From JAWWPG01 sp037719575 (lineage in GTDB: Bacteria; Actinomycetota; Actinomycetes; Propionibacteriales; Nocardioidaceae), in assembly GCA_037719575.1 (NCBI GenBank), contig JBBJMF010000022.1:1-33843 (forward strand): a DNA stretch of 33,843 nt. Direction: 5' to 3'. A program made the position numbers and the translations under genes. The notes below the pieces were generated by a model. That model made no database searches, had not been told where the DNA came from, and saw nothing but the letters and a program-made list of their open reading frames with translations. Each line of letters starts with the position of its first letter. The first letter of the stretch is position 1. Of this stretch, positions 7,336 through 15,673 are shown piece after piece.

Positions 7336-8700
7336 ATGGAACCAGGAGCAGACTGGGATCGTCGTACGGTCATGCTGACGCGACGAGAAGTGCTGACGTC
7401 TCTGGGTTGGCTGGGCGCCGTGCTGGCCGTGCCTCCGGTGCTGGCCGGCTGCGGTGAGACCGCCGCTTCCCGTCGCGTCGGTGCGGGTGGCTCCAGTCCC
7501 GGCCTGGCACTCGCGAACGTGTCCCGTGACCTCGGCGGCGCGCAGGATCGGCCAGCAGCGGTTGCCGCGGTCCAGGCGTTCACCGCTGACCTGTACCGAC
7601 AGCTCGCGGCCGAGCAGGGAAACATCGTCTGCTCGCCGTACTCGGTGGCTGTGGCGTTGGCGATGACTCGGGCTGGTGCACGCGGGCGGACCGGGGCCGA
7701 GATGGACGCCGTCCTGCATTCTCCTGGCGCGCAGACCTTCGACCAGGGGCTGAGCTCACTGACGCGCCTCATCGAGAGCCGGGCGGGGCGGGTGGAGCGC
7801 TTCGACGGGTCCCACGCGACGATCTCGCTCGATGTGGCGAACTCCCTGTGGGGTCAACGGGGCACCACATGGGAGCGTCCTTTCCTCGAGCGGCTGGCGC
7901 GCTACTACGGGACGGGGATGCGGCTTGTCGACTACATCGGCCAGACCGACAAGGCACGAACGCTCATCAACGGGTGGACGGCGGACATGACCCACGACCG
8001 GATCCCGGAGATCATCCCGCCGGACATCCTGGACGAGCTGACCCGGCTGGTGCTGGTCAACGCGATCTACCTGAAGGCGCCGTGGGAGGAGACCTTCCTG
8101 GGCTCGATGACGAAGCCGCAGCCGTTCACTCGCGGCGACGGGTCTCGGGTCGATGCTGACATGATGTCGGGTTCGCTGTCTCTGGCGAGCTTCGGCGCGG
8201 GTCCGGGGTGGCGGGCTGCCAGGTTGCCGTACGCTGGCGGTGAGCTGGCGATGACGGTGGTGGTCCCCGACGGGAGCCTGACGCAACTGGAGGGCTCACT
8301 AGACGCAGACAGGCTCGCGGCCATGCTGGCTGTCCCGCGGCCGGTCGATGCGCTGGTGCTGCATCTGCCGAAGTGGAGGTTCCGGCTCGCCCCGACGTTG
8401 AACGACCCCCTCAAGGCGCTCGGGATGCCAACCGCGTTCGACTTTGATCGTGCCGAGTTCAGCGCGATGACCACGGAGGGGCACCTCTACATCAAGGCCG
8501 TCCTACACCAGGCCTTCATCGCCGTCGACGAGCACGGGACGGAAGCTGCCGCAGCCACCGCGGTCATCATGGATGACCAATCGGCCGGCCCACCGCCCGT
8601 CATCCTCGACGTCGACCGCCCGTTCCTGTTCGTGATCCATGACGTGGAGACCGCGACGCCGCTGTTCATCGGCCGGGTGGACGACCCGACGACCTCCTGA
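7336..8700 (+). CDS. Serpin-family protease inhibitor, predicted lipoprotein
   Basis: A serpin with an N-terminal lipoprotein signal: TRREVLTS, a hydrophobic stretch and the lipobox LAGC, with the lipidated Cys at about residue 39. The paired arginines hint at Tat export. It should act outside the membrane by trapping serine or cysteine proteases. The serpin fold is evident from NIVCSPYSVAVALAM, LVLVNAIYLKAPW, the hinge GTEAAAATAV and the C-terminal PFLFVIHDVETATPLFIGRV. The alanine-rich hinge is the form found in inhibitory serpins. By position, the scissile bond falls near DDQS, though P1 is uncertain. The ATG at 7336 has AGGA six bases upstream; ATG 7372, directly before the signal peptide, is a real alternative (442 residues). 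Bacterial serpins are patchily distributed. Confidence 0.9.
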   Translation: MEPGADWDRRTVMLTRREVLTSLGWLGAVLAVPPVLAGCGETAASRRVGAGGSSPGLALANVSRDLGGAQDRPAAVAAVQAFTADLYRQLAAEQGNIVCSPYSVAVALAMTRAGARGRTGAEMDAVLHSPGAQTFDQGLSSLTRLIESRAGRVERFDGSHATISLDVANSLWGQRGTTWERPFLERLARYYGTGMRLVDYIGQTDKARTLINGWTADMTHDRIPEIIPPDILDELTRLVLVNAIYLKAPWEETFLGSMTKPQPFTRGDGSRVDADMMSGSLSLASFGAGPGWRAARLPYAGGELAMTVVVPDGSLTQLEGSLDADRLAAMLAVPRPVDALVLHLPKWRFRLAPTLNDPLKALGMPTAFDFDRAEFSAMTTEGHLYIKAVLHQAFIAVDEHGTEAAAATAVIMDDQSAGPPPVILDVDRPFLFVIHDVETATPLFIGRVDDPTTS

Positions 8701-8704
8701 CCAC

Positions 8705-8724
8705 CCAGCCACCGCTCAGGCTGG
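8705..8724. terminator. Convergent hairpin between serpin and MFS genes
   Basis: CCAGCC at 8705-8710 and GGCTGG at 8719-8724 form a six-bp stem with an eight-base loop, in the 15-base gap between the convergent stop codons and reaching into the last MFS codons. It could terminate transcription from both sides. No U-tract is seen. Confidence 0.4.
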
Positions 8725-10200
8725 AACCGGCGCCTCCTGCTGCCCGCCTGAGCGGGGCGGTGCGTCCTCCGCGGTCAGCGGCGTGGCGATGCTCTCCAGC
8801 GACTTCTGCTCCGCATGCACGCCGAGGAAGATGGCGACGATCCCTCCGGCCAGCATCAGGGCGCTCCCGACGTAGTAGCCCGACGCGAGACCCGTGATGT
8901 CCTTGCTGGCGGTGGCGTCGTCGATCAGCTTGCCGAAGTAGAGCGGGCCAGCGATTCCGCCGGCGGCGGTGCCGATGGCGTAGAAGAACGCGATGCACAG
9001 TGCTCGGGTCTCCAAGGGGAACACCTCGCTGGCGGTCAGATAGGCCGCGCTGGCGCCGGCAGAGGCGAAGAAGAAGATCACCATGCCCATCGCCGTGAGC
9101 GTGAACGCCGTGAAGGAGTCAAGGTAGAAACCGGCGATACCGAGCAGGACGCCCGAGATGATGTAGGTGCCGGCGATCATCCGGACCCGGCCGACGACGT
9201 CGAACAGCGTCGACAACAGCAGTGCCCCGAGGAAGTTGCTGGCGGCGAACGCGGCGATGTACCAGCCGACCTGGTCGACGCCGAGGAACGTGCCCAGGGC
9301 GTCGCCATACGTGAAGAAGAACGCGTTGTAGAGGAATGCCTGGCCGATGAACAACGAGAAGCACAAGATACTACGACGGGGATAGGTGGTGAACACCGTC
9401 TTGGCGATCAGGGGGAGCCCGATCGTGCGGCGTTGCCGGATCGTGATCGAGTCGGAGACGTCTGGCAGCCTCTCACCGCTCTCGTCATGCACCGTCTGCT
9501 CGATGTCGCTGACCACGCGTTCCGCCTCGTCGTCCCGGCCGTGGATGAACAGCCAGCGCGGACTCTCCGGCACGGTACGCCGCACCAACAACACCCCGAC
9601 GGCGAGGATCGCGCCGAGGGCGAACGCACCTCGCCAGCCGTACTCGGGGTCGAACGTGCCGTTGGTGAGCGGGATCGTGAGCATGGCTCCGACCCCGGCA
9701 CCGACCCAGAACGATCCGTTGATGGCGATGTCGACGCGGCCGCGGTACTTGGCGGGGATGAGCTCGTCGATAGCCGAGTTGATGGCGGCGTACTCACCAC
9801 CGATGCCGGCTCCGGTGATGGCTCGGCAGGCGAAGTACCACATGATGTTCATCGAGAACGCGGTCAGTACGGTGCCGACGAGGTAGACGCCGAGAGTCAC
9901 CATGAACAGCTTCTTCCGACCGAACCGGTCGGTGAGCTGTCCGAAGAAGAGGGCCCCGATGCATGCCCCGGCGACATAGATCGCGCCGGCCTGACCGATC
10001 TGGGCGCTGGAGATCCCCAGGCCGGTCTTGGTGTCCTGCAATGCATCCGACAGCGATCCGACGATCGTGACCTCGAGCCCGTCCAGAATCCATACCGTGC
10101 CCAGACCGACCACGATCAGCCAATGCCAGCGAACCCAGGGCAGCCGGTCCATCCGGGCCGGAATGTCGGTGGTGATCGTGCCGGTCTCGACGTCTGACAT
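8716..10200 (-). CDS. MFS metabolite/sugar-type transporter (12-TM)
   Basis: A 494-residue permease of the sugar-porter/metabolite:H+ symporter branch of the major facilitator superfamily. Visible marks are LDGLEVTIVG in helix 1, the loop 2-3 motif GQLTDRFGRKKLF (about 85-97), the central-loop motif VPESPRWLFIHGRDDEAERV, and twelve hydrophobic segments. A long upstream extension is open, but the start is the ATG at 10200, which is preceded by GAGGAGGG at a seven-base distance. It is divergent from mycothione reductase across 156 bases. The substrate is unknown; uptake of an organic acid or sugar is typical of the family. Confidence 0.88.
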   Translation of the reverse strand: MSDVETGTITTDIPARMDRLPWVRWHWLIVVGLGTVWILDGLEVTIVGSLSDALQDTKTGLGISSAQIGQAGAIYVAGACIGALFFGQLTDRFGRKKLFMVTLGVYLVGTVLTAFSMNIMWYFACRAITGAGIGGEYAAINSAIDELIPAKYRGRVDIAINGSFWVGAGVGAMLTIPLTNGTFDPEYGWRGAFALGAILAVGVLLVRRTVPESPRWLFIHGRDDEAERVVSDIEQTVHDESGERLPDVSDSITIRQRRTIGLPLIAKTVFTTYPRRSILCFSLFIGQAFLYNAFFFTYGDALGTFLGVDQVGWYIAAFAASNFLGALLLSTLFDVVGRVRMIAGTYIISGVLLGIAGFYLDSFTAFTLTAMGMVIFFFASAGASAAYLTASEVFPLETRALCIAFFYAIGTAAGGIAGPLYFGKLIDDATASKDITGLASGYYVGSALMLAGGIVAIFLGVHAEQKSLESIATPLTAEDAPPRSGGQQEAPVPA

Positions 10201-10356
10201 GGCCCCGCCCTCCTCGTCGCACCCGTTCGCGTGCCCGCACCGGGACGGTGCACGGGTGACCTGCGGCCCCATCGTAGGCCCGTCGCGACGTGAGCGCAGG
10301 AGACCTGCCCGAGGCGCGGCTCGGTGGCTTCCAAGAGCGTGGGGCACGATAGGCAG

Positions 10357-11730
10357 ATGCGTCATCACGACCTGCTGATCGTCGGCACCGGCTCCGGTAA
10401 CTCGATCGTCGACGATCGGTTCTCGCACCTCGACGTCGCGATCGTCGAACAGGGCACGTTCGGCGGCACATGTCTCAACGTCGGCTGCATCCCGACGAAG
10501 ATGTTCGTGCACACGGCAGACCTCGCGTCCGCAACCCGGGGGAGCGCGCGCTTCGGCGTCGACGCGCATGTGGACAAGGTGCGATGGATCGACATCCGCG
10601 ACCGGATCTTCGGACGCATAGACCCGATCTCCGCCGCGGGGGCGAGCTACCGTCGCGAGAGCAACCACGTGACGGTGTACGACGAGCACGCGCGATTCAC
10701 CGGGGCACGCCGACTGGTCCTGGCGGGCGGCCAGGAGCTGGAGGCCGACCGGATCGTCATCGCGGCCGGCAGTCGCGCCGTGATCCCGGACGTCCCCGGG
10801 CTAGCCGAGACCGCCTTCCACACGAGCGACACGGTTATGCGCATCGACGCTCTGCCCGCGTCGATCGTGGTGCTCGGCGGGGGCGTGATCGCCGCGGAGA
10901 TGGCCCACGTGTTCTCCGCCCTCGGCACACGAGTGACGGTCATTGCCCGTAGCCCGCGGCTGCTGATGGCCGAGGACAGGGACGTGTCCGAGCGCTTCAC
11001 GGACCTTGCGGGCAGGCGCTGGGACCTCAGGGTCTCGACGCAGGTGCTGAAGGTCGAGGACGTCGGCGGAACCTCACGTCTCCACCTGGCCTCTGCGGAG
11101 GACCACACCGACCGCGGCTCGGTCGACACCGAGGTCGTGCTGGTCGCGACGGGCCGGGTGCCGAACGCCGACCGCCTGGAGGTGGCCGCGTCCGGGGTCA
11201 CCACCCACTCGGACGGGCGCGTCATCGTGGATGCGCAGCAGCGCACCGTCGTACCCGGAATCTGGGCGCTCGGGGACGTCAGCAGCCTCTACCAGCTCAA
11301 GCACGTGGCCAACCACGAGGCACGGGTCGTGCAGCACAACCTGCTGCACCCGGAGTCCCCGATCATGTCGGACCACCGCTACGTGCCGCACGCCATCTTC
11401 ACCAGCCCCCAGATCGCGGCGGTCGGGTCCACGGAGGCGGAGCTCCTCAGCAGCGGGACGGCCTACCTGACGGGGATGGAGGGCTACGGCTCGATCGCCT
11501 ACGGCTGGGCGATGGAGGACACCACCGGGTTCGCGAAGGTGCTGGCCGACCCGGCTTCCGGCCTGCTCCTCGGGGCCCACATCATCGGTCCGCAGGCGTC
11601 GAGCGTGATCCAGCCGCTGATCCAGGCGATGCACTTCGGGCTGCCGGCCCTCGAGATGGCCCGCGGCCAGTACTGGATCCACCCCGCCATGCCCGAAGTG
11701 GTCGAGAACGCCCTGCTCAACCTCGCCTGA
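10357..11730 (+). CDS. mtr: Mycothione reductase
   Basis: A 457-residue NADPH-dependent flavoprotein that reduces mycothiol disulfide, keeping the actinobacterial thiol pool reduced in the cytoplasm. The N-terminus DLLIVGTGSGNSIVDDRF, with the GTGSGNS variant of the dinucleotide motif, is characteristic of Mtr rather than glutathione reductase or lipoamide dehydrogenase. The redox-active pair is C39 and C44 in GGTCLNVGCIPTK. An NAD(P)-binding GGGVIAAEM, the FAD motif WALGDVSSLYQLKHVA and the C-terminal active-site stretch HPAMPEVVENAL complete the fold. ATG 10357 is chosen because the Rossmann strand begins four residues later. The ribosome binding site is weak (AGG). Its presence is the best taxonomic marker in the window. 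Confidence 0.93.
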   Translation: MRHHDLLIVGTGSGNSIVDDRFSHLDVAIVEQGTFGGTCLNVGCIPTKMFVHTADLASATRGSARFGVDAHVDKVRWIDIRDRIFGRIDPISAAGASYRRESNHVTVYDEHARFTGARRLVLAGGQELEADRIVIAAGSRAVIPDVPGLAETAFHTSDTVMRIDALPASIVVLGGGVIAAEMAHVFSALGTRVTVIARSPRLLMAEDRDVSERFTDLAGRRWDLRVSTQVLKVEDVGGTSRLHLASAEDHTDRGSVDTEVVLVATGRVPNADRLEVAASGVTTHSDGRVIVDAQQRTVVPGIWALGDVSSLYQLKHVANHEARVVQHNLLHPESPIMSDHRYVPHAIFTSPQIAAVGSTEAELLSSGTAYLTGMEGYGSIAYGWAMEDTTGFAKVLADPASGLLLGAHIIGPQASSVIQPLIQAMHFGLPALEMARGQYWIHPAMPEVVENALLNLA

Positions 11731-11738
11731 TCAACCGC

Positions 11739-11757
11739 GTGACCCGGACGGGTTCAC
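11739..11757. terminator. Hairpin in the convergent gap after mtr
   Basis: GTGACCC-GGAC-GGGTTCAC forms a seven-bp stem with one bulged T and a four-base loop. It sits in the 45-base gap between the convergent ends of mtr and the nitrilase-family gene, the right place for a shared terminator. Confidence 0.4.
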
Positions 11758-11775
11758 ACCGAGCCCCGTCGGACG

Positions 11776-12624
11776 TCAAAGATCTCCGCCTTCCTCCAAC
11801 AGGCGCTCGATCTCGCGTCGGAGCAGGCCGAGCCGAGCCTCCTTGACCAACGGCACCTGCCGACGCCGGCGACGAATCTCGGCCAGGTTGATGTCGACGG
11901 TGAGCACCTGCTCCTGGTCCTGTTCGGCCTCGGCTGTGACGTTGCCCCAGGGGTCGACGACATGCGAGCCACCCCAGAAGCGGAGCCGCCCCTCGACTCC
12001 GACCCGGTTCACGAAGACGACATACAGCTGGAACATGCGGCCGTAGAAGCGCGTGATGTCGTGCCAGTACTCATGCGAGTCGTAGCGCTCCGGGAACATG
12101 CTCTGGGCGCTGGCAGCCGGCACCAGCAGCACCTGGGCGCCGTCCTGGGTGGCCAGGAACGCGAGCTGAGGTTGCCAGGCGTCGTTGCACAGCAGCACCG
12201 CCATCCTGGTGTCGGGCCGCACTGGGAAGGAGCGCAGCGTCGGACCGGGAGTGAAGTGGTTGCGCTCCTCGAACGGCGCGTACGCCGGGAGGTAAAGCTT
12301 GCGGTGCACGTGCACCAGCCGCTCACCCTCGTAGTACGCCATGCTGTTGTAGGTGTGGGGACCACGCATTCCGCTCTCCACGAATCCCACCACCAGGCCG
12401 GCACTCCCGGCCTGGCGAGCCAGCTTCTCGATCCGAGAGTCGTCCGGCCGCATCGACAGATCGGCGTCGACCTCTCCCACGGAGTACCCGGACAGGAAGA
12501 GCTCGGGGAGGACGACCAAGTCTGCGGCATCTCCCAACGCGGCGTCGATGGCGTGCTCGGCGCGCTCGAGGTTCGCCTCGATGTCACCGAGGCGTGAGCC
12601 GACCTGGGCAAGGCTGATCCGCAT
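11776..12624 (-). CDS. Nitrilase-superfamily carbon-nitrogen hydrolase
   Basis: A 282-residue amidase-type enzyme with the complete Glu-Lys-Cys triad: E41 in LPELFLSGY, K109 in VHRKLYLPAY and C146 in VLLCNDAWQP. The PELFLSGY and LLCNDAW context is that of aliphatic amidases/N-carbamoyl hydrolases rather than true nitrilases. ATG 12624 has GAGGG seven bases upstream. It lies 59 bases after the OpuC-like binding-protein gene in the same direction, so it is probably the last gene of the importer operon. The placement suggests it releases ammonia from an imported amide or a by-product of the onium catabolism. Its substrate is unknown, and deaminated-glutathione amidase or omega-amidase activity cannot be excluded. 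Confidence 0.85.
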   Translation of the reverse strand: MRISLAQVGSRLGDIEANLERAEHAIDAALGDAADLVVLPELFLSGYSVGEVDADLSMRPDDSRIEKLARQAGSAGLVVGFVESGMRGPHTYNSMAYYEGERLVHVHRKLYLPAYAPFEERNHFTPGPTLRSFPVRPDTRMAVLLCNDAWQPQLAFLATQDGAQVLLVPAASAQSMFPERYDSHEYWHDITRFYGRMFQLYVVFVNRVGVEGRLRFWGGSHVVDPWGNVTAEAEQDQEQVLTVDINLAEIRRRRRQVPLVKEARLGLLRREIERLLEEGGDL

Positions 12625-12683
12625 GTTCGACCCTCGATCTCGTGGTCCCCTCGAGCCTCAGACTAGGCGACACTCCTCCTGGC

Positions 12684-13622
12684 TCACACGAACCCGTTGT
12701 CCGCCAGCCAGGTCTTCGCGATCTCCTCGGGCGGGATCCCGTCCACATCCTTCTGGGCGTTGAGCTTCTGCAGCTCCTCCGTGGTCATCTTCTCCGCGAT
12801 GGGGGTGAGGATCTCGGCGACCTTCGGGTTCTTGTCGTACAGGTCGGCGTTCATGGTGACCGCCAGGTCGTACTTCACGAAGAAGTCCTTGTCGTCGTCG
12901 AGAACCAGCATGTCGTTGGCCGGGATGCGGCCATCGGTGGCGAACACCTCGCCGAAGTGGCACTTTTCGCCGCTCGGGACCTGGGTGAACACGATGCCGA
13001 GGTCGACCTCGGTGATGTTCTCCGTCGGAAGGTCGAAACCGTAGGCCTTCTCCACACCCGGCCAGCCGTCGTCGCGGTCGAGGAACTCCGCGGCAGCGCA
13101 CAACGACGCGGCGGAAGCATCGCTGTTGGCCAGCGACGCGTACTCCGAGAGGCTGGTGACATCGCCACCGGACGCGGTCGCGATGGCGTAGGTGTCGTTC
13201 GCCGACGACAGCGCGAACCACTTGATGCCCTTGCCCAGGTCTTCCTTGGCGACAGCGTCGAACAGCGCCTGATCGTCCTTGGGTGCCTCACTGACCTCGT
13301 GACCCAGGATCGTCGTCCACCCGGTGCCGGTGTACTCCCAGTACAGGTCGACCTCACCGGACGTCAGGGCCTTGCGGACGTTCGTCGTACCAGTGATCCC
13401 GGTCTGGTCCTCCACGCTCGCCCCGGCGTTCTCCAGGGCCTGGATGGTGATCTGGCCCAGGATGAGCTGCTCGGTGAACTCCTTGGAGCCCACGGTGAGC
13501 GACACACCCTTGAGTGGTCCGCTTCCGCCGCCGCCGCTGTCGTCGCTGCCGCAAGCAGTCCCGGCCAGAGCCAGTGCGGCGAGCAGCGCCGTCAGCCGAA
13601 CAGCGGTTCTTGTGTAGCGCAT
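12684..13622 (-). CDS. opuCC: OpuC-type quaternary-amine ABC transporter substrate-binding lipoprotein
   Basis: A 312-residue solute-binding lipoprotein. After a basic N-terminus and hydrophobic stretch comes the lipobox LAGTAC, followed by a Gly/Ser linker. The mature domain shows the osmoprotectant-binding family pattern: VGSKEFTEQLILGQITIQAL, then TGTTNVRKALTSGEVDLYWE, YTGTGW, and FGEVFATDGRI near the C-terminal lobe. Two cysteines (in ASLCAAAEF and EKCHFG) are placed as in this family. Known members bind glycine betaine, choline, carnitine or proline betaine through an aromatic cage, which I cannot resolve here. ATG 13622 is preferred to GTG 13631 because the latter overlaps the ribosome binding site GGAAGG. 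It is the fourth gene of the importer operon. Confidence 0.9.
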   Translation of the reverse strand: MRYTRTAVRLTALLAALALAGTACGSDDSGGGGSGPLKGVSLTVGSKEFTEQLILGQITIQALENAGASVEDQTGITGTTNVRKALTSGEVDLYWEYTGTGWTTILGHEVSEAPKDDQALFDAVAKEDLGKGIKWFALSSANDTYAIATASGGDVTSLSEYASLANSDASAASLCAAAEFLDRDDGWPGVEKAYGFDLPTENITEVDLGIVFTQVPSGEKCHFGEVFATDGRIPANDMLVLDDDKDFFVKYDLAVTMNADLYDKNPKVAEILTPIAEKMTTEELQKLNAQKDVDGIPPEEIAKTWLADNGFV

Positions 13623-13664
13623 GGGCTTCACCTTCCGTGGTTGTGTTTCTGGGGGGTTGACACG

Positions 13665-14453
13665 TCAGAGCCCTCGGGGGCGCAGCACGTCCTCGGCGAT
13701 GCCGGCCAGGTAGTCGACCAGCAGCGCGAGGATGGCCACCAGGCCGGCGCCGACAACGGTGATGAGCTGGTTGTTCTCGCCGATTCCCGACACGATCAGC
13801 CCACCGAGTCCGCCAGCACCGACAAAGGCACCGAGCGTGGCGGTTCCGACGTTGATCGTGAGGGCCGTTCGGAGGCCGGCCATGATGATCGGCACCGCTA
13901 GCGGCAGCTCGATGCGGGTGAGGACGGCGGGTCTGGTCATGCCCATGCCGCGGGCCGACTCGATGACCGAAGTGTCGACCTGCCTCAGCCCCACCATGGT
14001 GTTACGGAGCACCGGCAGGACGGTGTAAGCGACCAGGGCCAGGACCGTAGGCTTGAAGCCGATCAAGTTCCACCCGATCGCAAGCAGGGCGATGAGGCCG
14101 ATGGACGGCACGGCCTGCCCGATGTTGAAAACGGCAATGGCCGGCGGCGTGACCGCTCGCGCGAAGGGCCGGGTGAGCAGGATGCCGAGCGGGATCGCGA
14201 TGAGGAGAACCAACACTGTGGAGACGATTGTGAGTTCGACGTGCTCCCAGGTGGCTGTCAAGACGTCGCTCAGCTTGAGCCGGCGCTGCTCGAGGGTGCT
14301 CAGGGGGCGTGCAGACCGCACGGCGAGGACCAAGGCGATCAGAGCAGCAAGCAGCAGCGCGGGCAGGAAGAGGTAGCCGCCGAGCGAGCGTCGCCGACGG
14401 ACGCCGAGAAATGCGCCCTCGGTCTCGACTGGGTTTCCCTGAGTGACGGTCAC
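13665..14453 (-). CDS. OpuC-type quaternary-amine ABC transporter permease
   Basis: A 262-residue permease with five to six membrane segments. The domain contains VFNIGQAVPSIGLIALLAIG and the EAA-like loop ESARGMGMTRPAVLTRIELP (about 165-185), which docks on the ATPase. The GAFVGAGGLGGLIVSGIGEN stretch near the C-terminus is standard for OpuCB/OpuCD permeases. A GTG start overlaps the stop codon of the ATPase gene by four bases (GTGA), so the two are translationally coupled. It is more hydrophobic at the N-terminus than its partner permease at 15670-16344, with which it would form a heterodimeric channel. Confidence 0.9.
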   Translation of the reverse strand: MTVTQGNPVETEGAFLGVRRRRSLGGYLFLPALLLAALIALVLAVRSARPLSTLEQRRLKLSDVLTATWEHVELTIVSTVLVLLIAIPLGILLTRPFARAVTPPAIAVFNIGQAVPSIGLIALLAIGWNLIGFKPTVLALVAYTVLPVLRNTMVGLRQVDTSVIESARGMGMTRPAVLTRIELPLAVPIIMAGLRTALTINVGTATLGAFVGAGGLGGLIVSGIGENNQLITVVGAGLVAILALLVDYLAGIAEDVLRPRGL

Positions 14454-15673
14454 GGTGAGGAGGGCACCCCCTCGTCCTCATCGATCTGCGCTCGCAGTCG
14501 CCCCTGCTCGTCGGAGCGCATGGTCCGGACCGCCTCGTTGATGGAGTCGATGTCGACGATGCCCTGATAGGCACCCGAGGAGTCGGTGACGATCGCGGTG
14601 CTGTAACGCGCTGTCAGCATCTCGTTCAAGGTGTCGCTCAACGTGGCGTTCGGCTGGACCACCGCCTCCGCCGGCAGACCGATCTCCCTCAGCGGTCGCC
14701 CGTCCGTTGCGCGGCGAAGGTGCTCGGCATTGACCCACTGCACCGGTCGCCGCTGGTCGTCGAGGACGAGCACCGCCGTCTTGTCGCTCTGCTCGAGGAT
14801 GCGCTGCACCTCGTCGCGGTTCTCGCCCTCGGAGACAGTCGGCCACTGGTGCAGCTCGACGTCACGCACCCGGCTCAGGCTCAACCGCTTGAGAGAGGCG
14901 CCGCGGCCGATGAAGTTCGCGACGTAGTCGTCGGCGGGGTTGACCAGGATTCGCTCGGGGGTGTCGTACTGCGCGATGTGCGACTGCTTGCCGAGGATCG
15001 CGATGCGATCGCCCATCTTGATCGCCTCGTCGATGTCGTGGGTGACAAAGACGATTGTCTTCTTGATCCTCTCCTGAAGCCGGAGGAACTCGTTCTGGAG
15101 GCGGTCGCGAGTGATCGGGTCGATCGCGCCGAACGGCTCGTCCATCAGCATGACGTCGGGGTCACCGCTCATCGCCCGGGCGACGCCTACCCTCTGTCGT
15201 TGCCCACCGGAGAGCTCCTTGGGGTAGCGGTCGCGGTATTCGGCGGCGTCCATCCCGACGGTATCCAGCAGCTCGTCCACCCGTTCCGAGACTCGCTTGC
15301 GATCCCAGCCGAGCAGCTTGGGCACGGTGGCGATGTTCTCCGCTATGGTCTGATGCGGAAACAGTCCGATCTGCTGGATGACATAGCCCATTCGCCGACG
15401 CAGCTGGTCCGGGTTGACCTTGGTCACGTCCTCGCCGTCCAAGACGATGCGGCCGGAGGTCGGCTCGATGATGCGGTTGATCAGCTTCATCGTCGTGGTC
15501 TTGCCGCACCCGGATGGCCCCACGAAGATGACGATCTCGCCCTCGGGAATCTCCAGCGACAGGTCCTCGACGGCCAGCTCGCGCTGACCGGGAAACCGTT
15601 TCGCCAGGTGTTCCAGGGAGATCTTGACGCTGCCGCCGTTCCCCGCGTTCCGCGCGTCGTCTGTGTCGGTCAT
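14450..15673 (-). CDS. opuCA: OpuC-type quaternary-amine ABC transporter ATPase with CBS domains
   Basis: A 407-residue ATPase with Walker A GPSGCGKTT (52-60), Q-loop YVIQQIGLFPH, signature ELSGGQRQRVGVARAM, Walker B VMLMDEPFGAIDP and H-loop VTHDIDEA. After the nucleotide-binding domain (about residues 15-260) the chain continues with tandem CBS-like repeats (about 285-400). In relatives these sense ionic strength or nucleotides and gate uptake. QQIGLFPHQTIAENI is typical of osmoprotectant importers. ATG 15673 overlaps the upstream permease stop (ATGA); a longer start at 15700 would overlap that gene more and is rejected. The full CBS pair suggests the importer keeps osmotic or metabolic gating despite the catabolic setting. 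Confidence 0.92.
   Translation of the reverse strand: MTDTDDARNAGNGGSVKISLEHLAKRFPGQRELAVEDLSLEIPEGEIVIFVGPSGCGKTTTMKLINRIIEPTSGRIVLDGEDVTKVNPDQLRRRMGYVIQQIGLFPHQTIAENIATVPKLLGWDRKRVSERVDELLDTVGMDAAEYRDRYPKELSGGQRQRVGVARAMSGDPDVMLMDEPFGAIDPITRDRLQNEFLRLQERIKKTIVFVTHDIDEAIKMGDRIAILGKQSHIAQYDTPERILVNPADDYVANFIGRGASLKRLSLSRVRDVELHQWPTVSEGENRDEVQRILEQSDKTAVLVLDDQRRPVQWVNAEHLRRATDGRPLREIGLPAEAVVQPNATLSDTLNEMLTARYSTAIVTDSSGAYQGIVDIDSINEAVRTMRSDEQGRLRAQIDEDEGVPSSP

Noticed and set aside
8815..10197. 460-residue open frame on the plus strand
   Set aside because: It is antisense to the 12-helix MFS gene and consists of charged low-complexity sequence without a ribosome binding site.
8716..10689. Extended 657-residue version of the MFS transporter
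   Set aside because: The extra N-terminal 160 residues are antisense to mtr and non-membrane in character; GAGGAGGG places the start at 10200.
12642..13901. 419-residue open frame on the plus strand
   Set aside because: It is antisense to the OpuC binding-protein gene, with a repetitive acidic/basic composition typical of a shadow frame.
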